From contig NC_023753.2 of NCBI RefSeq assembly GCF_000499845.2, positions 13,483,181 through 13,547,180 of the forward strand: 64,000 bases of DNA, in the 5' to 3' direction. The DNA comes from Phaseolus vulgaris. Taxonomy: Eukaryota; Streptophyta; Magnoliopsida; Fabales; Fabaceae. Position 1 is the stretch's first letter. Every line of letters begins with the position of its first letter. Shown here piece after piece: positions 43,416 through 52,544 of this stretch. The translations under genes and the position numbers were made by a program. The notes beneath the pieces were generated by a model that saw nothing but the letters and a program-made list of their open reading frames with translations, ran no database searches and was not told the DNA's origin.

Positions 43416-44380
43416 TCAGCGGTCATCAGAGTCATCACTAGAGGAAGGCGAAACCCCTTTTCCAGCCCGCAGAGCTCGAATAAGTCGTGCCCTCTTTTCT
43501 TGGTTTATTCTCGAACCTGCACCAGGGGAAAAGACGTGTTAGAGATACCATGAGGCAAGACATGCACGTACAAAAAACAACAAAGGCCGGAGTTACCAAG
43601 GCAGTGGTTCTTACATATGTACTTCTCAAGAGTCCCAGCGTTGAACTCCAGGCTGATCACCGTGGCAGAGTCAAAACCTCCCGCCTCAGCAAGAATCCGG
43701 CAAGCTATTTGACCACTTGGAGCCAGCTTCTTGAGGGGTTTGGCTTTGAGGGCCTTTTCCTCTCTCACCCAGTACAGCGGAAACCCATCCAGAGCGTCGG
43801 GAACAAGGTCAGTACGATAGATCTTGAAGAACCGGCCTTTCCACCCGGTGAACGACCTTTGGAAGGGTGTGAAGAGAACTCTCCCGGGTACATTACTGAG
43901 AGTTACCCAGAGGTTGTGTCTCTGCCTCTTCACCTCAAAGAAGTGAAGAAAGAGGTCAACCGAGGGTGCACAACCCAGAAACCCGAAGAGAATGTCGAAG
44001 GCTTTGACAAAGGCCCAGTTGTTGGGATACAACTGGGCCGGAGCCACGTTGATCTCCGTCAGCAGTTCCTTCTCGAACCAAGAAAAGGGTAAGCGCACTC
44101 CGATGGTCTTGAACACCACCTGGTAAAAGTAAAAGAAAGGGACCCCTTCGTTGGCCCGTTCGTCTCCACATACTGGCTCCCCTAGAGTGCAAGGGAGCAC
44201 AGCGATGTCGTCGTCATGCCTCCTCGCGAAGGCCCGGTGGTCATAGGAACACGAATCCCCTTTGTGCTCCCTTATGGCCCTGGTAGAGAGTAAGCATGAA
44301 CACTCGTCAAGAAGTTCACTCGAAGCCCAAGGGTACAAGTCTTTGGGATGAACCCTGGAGGAAGCAGCGTGAGAAGACAT
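43416..44380 (-). CDS. Tat-M antisense gene 1 (short form, two exons)
   Basis: Gene opposite to gag-pol. ATG at 44380-44378 (an upstream in-frame ATG is at 44413). Exon 1 44380-43615, intron 43614-43517 (98 nt, GTAAGA...GCAG), exon 2 43516-43416, giving 288 residues with no stop. The protein is the same domain as in the other antisense genes (DLYPWASSELLDEC; VRLPFSWFEKELLTEINVAP; NNWAFVKAFDILFGFLG; DLFLHFFEVKRQ; DGFPLYW). It ends in a short basic then acidic tail (SSSDDSDDR) instead of the long Pro-rich and coiled-coil region. It resembles PF04195 by memory. It lies between integrase and the hairpin repeats, where Tat-A has no gene, so it is an extra copy. Its function is unknown. Confidence 0.7.
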
Positions 44381-44547
44381 TCTGTAACAAGATCGGGACT
44401 GCCAGAAATGCAAGAGTTGAGCGAGGGAAACGAAGGCTGGAACGACCCTTCGTCAGAGAAGAAAGGGTGCAAGAAGGAAGGGTGCGAGAAGAAAGAATGC
44501 AAGTAGGTTATGAAGAGTGAGAAATGATGAGGATAGTTCCAGAGTTT

Positions 44548-44565
44548 GAAGATTTAAATAAAGCG
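44548..44565 (-). promoter_or_regulatory. Candidate TATA box of antisense gene 1
   Basis: The minus strand reads CTTTATTTAAATCTTC, about 175 bp upstream of the ATG at 44380. Upstream are ACACGTGGCAG (44610-44620) and two GCCACGTGGAT boxes (near 44780 and 44831). Confidence 0.4.
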
Positions 44566-45681
44566 GTTAGAGCGCCAAACGACGCGAATGGATGCACCGC
44601 ACAATTGATACACGTGGCAGAAGATGAAAGGATGATGCAGGCACCACTGGGTTAAATCAGAAAACGTCGTATCGACAGAGTATCCAGTGGTACGATGCGC
44701 CGTCACAAGTGGGTCAGGGATGCAGCAGGAGTCAGGACTCAGTGAAATGACTGAATATCCCATCATCCATCCAAGAAGCGCCACGTGGATCAAGGCGAAT
44801 GATGAAACGTCCCATCAGCCATACAAGAAGCGCCACGTGGATGGCACAGACAAAACCTTGAGCTCTTCGCTGCCATCAGGCGTCGACCAAGGCAAGAATC
44901 AAAGCCAACGTCGAAGTAAAGGTAACGCCCGAGGTGTCACCCGGAAGGACGTGAAGGGCGACGCTAGCGTGAGACGTCACGGGCGTCGCCAACCCAAATA
45001 CCAACTGGCGTCGCCTCCCCGATACCCACAGGTAGGAAATACTGTGGAGGGAGACGAAATCAAAGAAAGCACAGTTAGTCACTGGCGTCGCCTCCCCGAT
45101 ACCCACAGGTAGGAAAGACTGTGGAGGGAGATAAGACCGCCAAACGCCAGCAAATCGCTGGCAGGGCGTTCCCCGATACCTATGGGAAGGAAAGACCATG
45201 GAGGGAACAGACCCCCCCCCCCCCAGAGCACTCGGCGTTTTAGACACCCGGGACGATACGGTGCTGCTGTAGCAAGCCTCTCCCTAGGCGTGGGCGCCGG
45301 GCGTTAAGGATCAAGGAAAGGACCTTTTGGTATTAGAAACGCCCCGTGGACGATACGACGTCACTAAGTGAGCCTCTCCATGGGCGTGGGGGTTGGCACG
45401 CGACTTTTCCCGGTCATACAAAGTCGCCCAACGAAGCGAAAGAAGCAAGTATAACGCAAACGAAACAACCGAAGCATAAGAAGGCGAAATATGAGAATGA
45501 GATCGCACAAGCAGAATCGTATATGGCAAAGACACAAAAGCAATCATACGAACACCCAAATTTGTAGCAAGAGTACGGATAGTTCAAAGAATTACAAGTT
45601 TGAACAAAGAAAGTCAAAAGCAAGCGTAAAGAATAAAGGAATTAAGCTTGAAAGTGAAGGTGGCGGTTGAGAGACAGCGGT
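44566..45681. repeat. Tat-M spacer: LTR-like modules and hairpin repeats
   Basis: No gene. 44750-45210 resembles the end of a Tat element. There are two copies of a CATCAN..GCCACGTGGAT block like that before the 3' LTR (48610-48690), then a GGCGTCGACCAAGG stretch like the LTR start. Three copies of CCCCGATACCCACAGGTAGG (45017, 45094, 45171) follow, a motif otherwise found once per LTR. A 14-C run lies near 45211-45224. Two hairpin-repeat units (45228-45305, 45329-45400; GACGATACG and GCCTCTCC...GGCGTGG) match the Tat-A 13495-14060 array. Confidence 0.7.
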
Positions 45682-47967
45682 TCAGTCATCCACGTCCATG
45701 GGCACGACCTTCCCGTCGACGACATGGTTCATGGGGTCGCAGTTCAAAATATTAATGCCAGGGTTCTCGTAGGACGCCTGGGTCAGAGCCTCCTGGAAAC
45801 CCTCCTCGAAAGTGCCCGCCATCTCCTGGATAAGAGACTTTTTCTCCTTCTCTAGCTCCTCAATGGCGGCGTCCCCAGAGGTCACCTGCTTCTCCAGAGC
45901 CTCTTTCTCCACGCGAAGCCGACTGACCTCGACCTGTAGTTTGTCGTAGTCAGCCCGAAGAAGGTCCACCGCTTTGGCCTGGGTGGCCATTTCCCCCTCC
46001 AACCGCTCCGTCTTGTCAGCCTGCTCACGGCAACGGTCCTTCAGGTCCTTCTGAATTTCTGCATCAGCTTTAAGCAATTTCTGAAGGCCCATCACCTGGA
46101 CTTGGAGGGCGACTTCACGAGTATAAAGGCCAGCCTGGAGCTCCAATGCCTCTGCCAGTTGCCTCTCAGTTTCTGCCTTGGACTCTTGCATTTGTTTCAG
46201 AGAGGTTTGATAAGCTTCGTTCTGGCGCCCCAGGGTCCTCATTTCCTCCTCCAGAGTGGTAGCCTTTGTTTCTAAGGCCTGGAGAGTTTGAGCCTGCATG
46301 ACCGCGTTTCTGGCCTAGGCGCGCCATTCAAGAGCCACCGCCAAGAAGGCCCCCAAGTAGAAGGGCATGCCTTCCTTCCTGTCGGTGCCCTCTGGCAGAG
46401 TCCCGCCACTGAAGCCCCTCATTAGATGCATAATCGGAGGAGGGATGGCGATGAAATCAGGGGCGGCAACGACGGAAGCAGGGGAAGCAATGGCTTCTGT
46501 CGGCGGCGGAGGCGGGGCAGATTCGGCGCCTTCGCCCCTTTCCTCTTGGAGCGTCACGGGGGGGAGTGAGGTCGCACTCGGGGGGTTGTCCATGAAGGGG
46601 TTCCCTCCCTGGGGCGACGCCTCTACCGAAAGAGGAACCCGCGCAGATTTTCTTCTTCTGAAGGGGGCCACGCCTTCCGAGTCCTCATCATCTGATAAAA
46701 TCTCCAAAACCCGTTTCCCTTTGTCAAGGGGGGTTGGAACCGGTGACGAGGCCGCGACTAAGGGAACGGCAGCGATAGGCGGAGGAGAGTTGGGAATTGG
46801 AAGCGCTTCGGGGCCAGGTGGAGATATCGGAGATGGGCTAGTGGGAGCTTCAGCAGTGACTGGAGGTGGCGGTGACAGAGTCGGTGGGGGAACCGGATCG
46901 GCAGCAGGGGTGGAGGAGGCACCCGCCTTGGCGGCGCGTGCCTCCTTCATTGCCTTCGCTAGTATCATTATCTTAGAAGCGCCCATCACCGATCCTACAT
47001 CAAGACAGACCAAGCAGCAGAAATTAGTACTAAAGCAGCTATGCGAATTCACAATACATGAAGAGACGTGAAATGCAAGTAACATGGCACAGTGTAAAAC
47101 GAGCATAATAGCATGGGGGAACAAACACTCGATAGCAGGCTGTTCACAGCAAGAAAGATGAGGGGAGAGCCCCTTACCAAAATAGGTGGTCAGGGCGTGG
47201 GCATTGTACTCGCTAGCGACCAGCTTCAAGGTATCAAAGACGATCCCCAACCCCGCCAAGGCTTTGCTTACCTCCCTATCGGCGGGAGATAGCTCTTCTA
47301 GGGTTTTGGCCCTGAGCAGTTTAGGGCGCTCCGTCCAGTAAAGGGGGAAGCCATCCAAAGCCGTGGGATCGTGCTTGGCGCTGCACACCCTGAAGAACTT
47401 CCCTTTCCAATTCTTGTACGAATTTTGGAAGAGGGAGAGGAGGATCCTGCCTGCGATCCCGGAAAAGCTTACCCAGAAGCTCTTCCCCTGCTTTTTCACC
47501 TCAAAGAAATGCAGGAAGACATCTACAGAAGGGGGAATGCCCAGGTGTCCACAAAGAATTTGAAAGCCCCTCACGAATGCCCAGCTGTTGGGATGAAGCT
47601 GGGCGGGGGCAGTGTTGATTTCAGTAAGAAGCTCCCGTTCGAAGGGAGTAAACGGGAGACGCACTCCTACGCGCTTGAACACGGTCTGGTACATGAAGAA
47701 GAAGGGTTTCCCCTTTCTAGGTCTGTCGTCCAAACAAACAGGTTCCCCAGGCCTGCCGGGACGAACGGATATGTGGGCGTCGTGTGTGCGGCAGAAGGCG
47801 TTAAAGTTGTACAAATGGGGATCCCCCCGGTGAGCTTCCAGGTCCTGGAAGGAAGTCAGGCTGGTGCATTCACTCAGGAGCTCGTCGGGGGCCCAGGGGT
47901 AGAAGGCTTTGTAGTTGGACTTGGGGGTCGTAGGGGAAGAATCAGGCTCCGCGTTCGCGCGCGTCAT
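45682..47967 (-). pseudogene. Tat-M antisense gene 2 (long form, two exons, one stop)
   Basis: ATG 47967-47965. Exon 1 47967-47178 encodes the conserved domain (AFYPWAPDELLSEC; VRLPFTPFERELLTEINTAPAQL; DVFLHFFEVKKQGKSFWVSF; FRVCSAKHD; GFPLYW). The intron 47177-46995 (GTAAGG...TGTAG) is 183 nt, a multiple of three and without a stop, so even the unspliced frame is open. Exon 2 46994-45682 encodes a Pro/Ser-rich low-complexity stretch, a KGKR-type basic patch with acidic Ser run (LSDDEDSEG), and a long coiled coil ending in an acidic tail. A single TAG at 46315-46313 (Gln in the Tat-A copy context) breaks an otherwise 700-residue product. It resembles PF04195 by memory. Possible roles (structural or nuclear DNA-binding accessory) are guesses. 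Confidence 0.78.
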
Positions 47968-48693
47968 GGTGAAAATAGATAGTTGGAGAAAGAAGAGAGG
48001 AAAAAGGGTTTAGCAAGTGTAGCCATGGCAGGAAGGGGAAAGAGCCCCAGGAAGCGTCACTCACGCGAGAAAAATCAGAGGAGGAAGAAGAAGTGGAGAG
48101 ATGCAGTAGTACATGAATAACAACAGTCCCAGGCAGTTTAATAAATCCTATAATGCGATGAAAAGGAAGAGTCGTGAGTACTCGAAATCGTACCTTTGCT
48201 ATTGGAATGGAGGCAGTAGAAGAGCGCAGGAAGGAGAGAATCGCGATTCCAAAGAAAAAGGGTTTTGAAGGCGATGAACAGTGCGGAGTTGCGGAGCGAA
48301 TGAATGTAACAGTAGGGTGAGCGCGGGGTTTGGAGTAACTTAAACGTTACATGTCGCAACTCAAGAGGCGCTAACTGAGGGCCGTAGGATCGTGCCACGC
48401 GTCAGAGGGTCAATTGCCCAGGGGAAACGCAAAGGTCTCTGGAGGATGGCCGCGCGATGGGCCACGTGGCGCGCGATCAAGGTTAGCCCAAAAGGTGTTA
48501 TCATCGTCGTTTCAGAGGAGGTCAAATCAATCAGTAAGAGCGCTCCTAGGGTTCAGAGAGCGTCACGTCAACAATTCGGGAATTGTTGAGTCAGCAGGGA
48601 ATGACACGTCATCAGGATGGCACGTGGACGGCGTGGGCAAGGCTTTAGTCTTTACGCTGAAGACAAGTCTTCAGCTTAAGACTGGGGGGCTTG
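47968..48693. other. Tat-M upstream region of antisense gene 2 and PPT
   Basis: The candidate core promoter TTTATTAAACTGCCTGGGAC (minus strand, 48148-48127) lies about 165 bp before the antisense ATG and is shared with Tat-A. G-box GGCCACGTGGCGC is near 48458. The polypurine tract (CTTAAGACTGGGGGGCTTG, 48675-48693) abuts the LTR. No further gene. Confidence 0.6.
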
Positions 48694-49901
48694 TGTACCG
48701 TCCCGTATCCGGGCGTTGACTAAGTCAAAGTCAAAGTCAACGGCTGGAGAGTCAAAGTCAACGCAAGGCGTCGCCTAGGTGGAGAGACGCCAAGAGGAAG
48801 CGTCGCCAAGGCAAGGCGTCGCCTAGGTCAAGGCGTCGCCCAACCAGGGCGTCGCCCGATCAAACAGTACTAAAGCAAGGCAATCACGGTGTGGTTCCCC
48901 GATACCCATGGGTAGGAAAGACCATGGAGGGAGCGACGCCGTGAGAAGGCCTCAGGTCCTGATAACCCGGGGCAGTGATAAAGAGAAGGAAAATGTGGCT
49001 TCAAGGCCATAGTAATAGTACCAGTGTAGGGCAGCCTGACTCGTGAAGTGCTCCTCCCGCCCCAGAGACGCCTGTGGGGTAGATACGACTCAAGAGGAAA
49101 GTCACGCCCAGGGCAACCGGGTGCAGAGTACAAAAGGAAGGCAGATACGCTCTCAAAGTAAGTGGCTAGATACTTGGGGGCATGAGTTGGCACCCAAAAA
49201 GTCACCCCTAGCGCAGTAGTACTCCCAAGCAGGAGGACTCACACGTAGAAATGTCCCCAGATGGGCAGAAACGCCCCCAGATGGGGTCACGGCGTCGTGA
49301 GGCCCTCCACGTGTATAACAGCCTTGTTAGAATGGAAACACCCTTTAGTCAGGTGCCAGGTAATTAAAAGTCATTCAATGCAGTTTCCCTTTTGAGCATT
49401 CAGGTACTATAATGGCTCCCAAGCGTTTCAACGTCTTAAATGCGCTACGTTTTCTAATTAAACGCTTTAATGAGTGCGTTACGTTTGTGATTAAAAGCGC
49501 TTTAAGGCGCTTTAAATGCTTGGGTAGTTTAAATAGCGCGGAGGATGTTGGAAAAAAGGTGGGAACTTTCGGTAAATTTACGAGAGAACTCTCTAGTCGC
49601 TGGCTCGTGCTTGAAGGTTACGTACAAGTGACTGGGGAATATTTTTGCCTAAAGGAGACAACACACACACATATACACAATTCTTTTTACCACCTTCAGA
49701 GTGCCATACGCGGTGCTCAGAGACGTAGGTGGACAGTTTTGGTGTTTCTTGCTGGCTGACTTGAGCGCCGGAGTGCACACGGCCGCTAGGGCGCCTCTTT
49801 GTCCTCTTCTTTGCAGGAATCCATAGGTAACCAGTGGGAAGGAGTCCCTAGCTGACGGTTGAGGTCGCGCACGAAGACGTCCCGGTCAACCGGACGGAAC
49901 A
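48694..49901 (+). repeat. Tat-M 3' LTR
   Basis: 1208 bp, nearly identical to 36240-37445. The differences found by eye are a 2-bp AG insertion near 48748 and about 15 substitutions, for example near 49080, 49253, 49327, 49622 and 49768. Confidence 0.95.
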
Positions 49902-49906
49902 TATGT

Positions 49907-50241
49907 GATTATGCTTTTAGCAATACAATCAAATTGATCTCTTTTGCAATCAGACTCTGTCCATTGGGATCAAGGTTTTTCTATGAAAACATCATCTTTT
50001 TCAAACTTTGGAATAAAAGGGTCATTTACAATGGCAACCTAGATTCCTCTATCAATTGATTCCACAAAGATTTTCATTTTAACCATCAAAATTGATAATT
50101 CAGACCACAAAACAGAGATGACCTGTTTATTAAAGCACCCTCCCCAAAGGATAGTTTTTCAGCCATGAAAAAGGTTTTAAGGATCGAAAACCTGAACGAA
50201 TTTCTAGAACTCAACTCCTAATGCCAATTGTTAGAAATATA
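49907..50241 (-). pseudogene. gag: Cop5 gag N-terminus, leader and LTR stub
   Basis: Gag start of Cop5 (ATG 50166-50164) down to the Tat-M insertion, continuing at 36239. Stop near 50040. Upstream are a short leader, a primer-site relic (complement of CCTAATGCCA) and the first 12 bp of the LTR (TGTTAGAAATAT, from 50230), which Cop4 cuts at 50242. Confidence 0.8.
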
Positions 50242-51379
50242 TGTTGAACCAAGTGGTGTTCAATGTTTTGAAGAATCCAAATCCTTTGAAGGATGATGAA
50301 GCCTCTGCTTTCCTTGATGCTGCTGTGCTGGTTTAAGCTTTGTTCTAGGGTAGTTTTATGTTGTAATCAACCCTTAGATTAAATCTCAAAGCAATTAGCA
50401 TCTCAATTTTATCAAAGCAAAATGTTTTTCAAACTAAGTTGAAACAACTGATTGTTTTGTCGAAACAACCGATTGTTCACACTTAGATGTTTTTGAGAAA
50501 GTTTGAAAACTGTTTTTGAATGGTAATTTTGTTAAGTAACAAAACAACCGATTGATTCGAGGAAACAATCGATTGTTTGTTTTAAAACCATAACAGAAAA
50601 ACTGTTTTCTTTGACTGAACTTTAAATGCTTTAACTGAATACGCTCCAGTCATTAAATGCTTTGACCAATCTGTTTTAAATGCAATTAAGAGTTTGTTAA
50701 GATTTGATAACAAACTATATTCTTAGATATATTCTGAAAACAATTTTAATGTTTTAAGGATCTTGAAACAAAGTTTTGATCTAAGAGTTTTTCAAAGAGT
50801 TCTGAGATTGCTAAAGAGTTGAGAGATTGATCAATGTGCTGAATAGGATTTTACTTGTATTGATTTCAGATATTCATCTGTAACAAGTGTAATCTTTGTA
50901 AACTGCTGAACAATTTGTGTGTGTGTTTTGCTGAGATTGGCTGTGAGTTCTTGAGGTGTTCAAGATCAGCAATCTTAGTGTTGGCCAAGGAGAGTGTGTT
51001 TCTTGAGGTGTTCAAGGTCATTCTCTTGGTTGTGGTGTAAGTGATCAAGTGGTGATTCCTTAGTGGATATCCTCAGGGTTTCTGAGAAGACTGGATGTAG
51101 CTCTTGTTTGGAGTGAACCAGTATAAACAACTGTGTACAATTTGTTTATCCCTATCTCTTTAATTCAGTTTTGTTATTTTGGAACTGGTATAAACAACCG
51201 ATTGTTTCGCTAAAACAACCGATTGTTTTTCCAGCTTTGTGCTTTTGCTATTTGTTTTGGAAAAACTGAATCATTAATCAAGGTTCTTTGAAAGTATTTT
51301 CATTCTAAGGTTAAAAGTCTGCGAAAATCTTTCTTAAACAATTCACCCCCCCTCTCGTTTAAGGCCATATATTCTAACA
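50242..51379 (+). repeat. Cop4 5' LTR
   Basis: 1138 bp, TGTTGAACCAAGTGG to ATATATTCTAACA. It contains at least three pairs of AAACAACCGATTGTTT-type motifs (50443-50475, 50540-50580, 51186-51225) and a terminal CCCCCCCTCTCG block. Confidence 0.93.
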
Positions 51380-51441
51380 ATTGGCATCAAGAGCTTGGTT
51401 CTTGAAAGTTATTCAAGTTGATCTAAAAAAATCTTTTTTCT

Positions 51442-52523
51442 ATGGCTGGAAAACTATCTTTTGAGGAGGGTGCTTCAATCTACAAACCACCTTTATTCTG
51501 TGGATTGAATTATAAGTTTTGGGAAGCAAGAATGAAAATCTTTATTGAATCCATTGATCAAAGAATTTGGGACTCAATTGAGAATGGTCCTTACATTCCA
51601 AAATTCAAAAAGGAAAATGCTTTCTTTACAAAACCTTTGTCCAAATGGACAGATGATGAATGTAAGATGGCTCAGCTTGATAAGTCTGCTCAAATATTAT
51701 AGCTTCTACACTTGAAACTAATGAATTTTTCAGAATATGAAAGTGCAAAACTACTAAGGAAATGTGGGAGACACTCAAAGCCGTTCATGAACCAAAGGAA
51801 GCAATGACAAAGACTCAAGCAAGAAGAAAGAAAAGGCAAAACAAGAAAAGCCTCAATCTTTGCTTAATGGCCAGAAGGGAGGATGACTCATGTAGTGTAA
51901 GTTCATCAAACTCTGAAAATTATGGACAATTGCTTCAAGCCTTTCAAGAAACTCATGAAGAAGCCAGCCGATTGGCTCTCTTGAACAATCGATTGAAAGA
52001 AAAGAATAGCTGGCTTGAAAACAGAGTAAAGGCACTGGAAGAGGATTTAGAAAATTCAAAAATGGATTTTGAAAATCTGGAAATCATTTACAAAAGCTCC
52101 TCTTACAAGTGTGATACTCTAGTTTGTGAAAATTGCAAAAATCTTGAAAAGAAGGTCCACTATCTTGTTAAAACAGTGGATAAGCTTTCTAAAAGCCAAT
52201 CTAACTTTGAGAGTGTGCTAGCATCTCAAAATTGTGTTTTTGGAAAATCTGGATTGGGCTTTAATCCACAAAACAAGCAAGATAGATTTTCAAAATCTTT
52301 TTCGAAAATGCCAGAAAAACAATCGATTGGACCATCGAAACAACCGATTGTTACATGCTTCTATTGCATGAAAAGAGGCCATTCTGTGCGATTCTGTAAA
52401 ATCAGAAAACATGTTGTTCCTAAAGGGCTTATGAAGTGGATTCCCAAGAAAAATAAAGCTTGTATTGATGAGTATAAACCAGATGGACCCATATTCATAA
52501 GGGGACCAAACCTATGTACTTGA
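51442..52523 (+). pseudogene. gag: Cop4 gag with internal deletion
   Basis: The N-terminus (ATG 51442, LSFEEGASIYKPPLFCGLNY) is homologous to Cop1 Gag. After a frameshift/stop near 51700 the match reaches ETLKAVHE at 51790 (Cop1 residues about 110-118) and then jumps to the part after the first knuckle (NLCLMARRED, Cop1 about 349). Roughly 210 codons, most of the capsid core and the first CCHC knuckle, are gone. The rest is open: coiled coil (51960-52080), second knuckle CFYCMKRGHSVRFC (52358-52399), stop TGA 52521-52523. It is unlikely to form particles. Confidence 0.85.
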
Positions 52524-52544
52524 AAATCTTTTTTGTAGGATATC

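Larger units (their letters stand above)
36240..49901 (+). mobile_element. Tat-M: near-complete Tat-type gypsy element, TSD TATGT
   Basis: 13.66 kb, perfect TATGT repeats (36235-36239, 49902-49906), LTRs 36240-37445 and 48694-49901. Order: 5' LTR, primer site, single-frame gag-pol (37545-42941), two antisense spliced genes (44380-43416 and 47967-45682), polypurine tract, 3' LTR. By hand count the LTRs differ at about 15 positions, nearly all C/T or G/A, plus one 2-bp indel, so the insertion is young (about 1.2 percent divergence). Three nonsense codons in gag-pol and one in an antisense gene are consistent with methylcytosine decay. Confidence 0.96.

Noticed and set aside
46367..47982. Plus-strand frames of 234 and 203 codons
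   Set aside because: They lie opposite the well-conserved antisense gene 2 and are low-complexity Gly/Ala-rich mirrors of its Pro/Ser-rich part. The same holds for 43487-44092 opposite gene 1.
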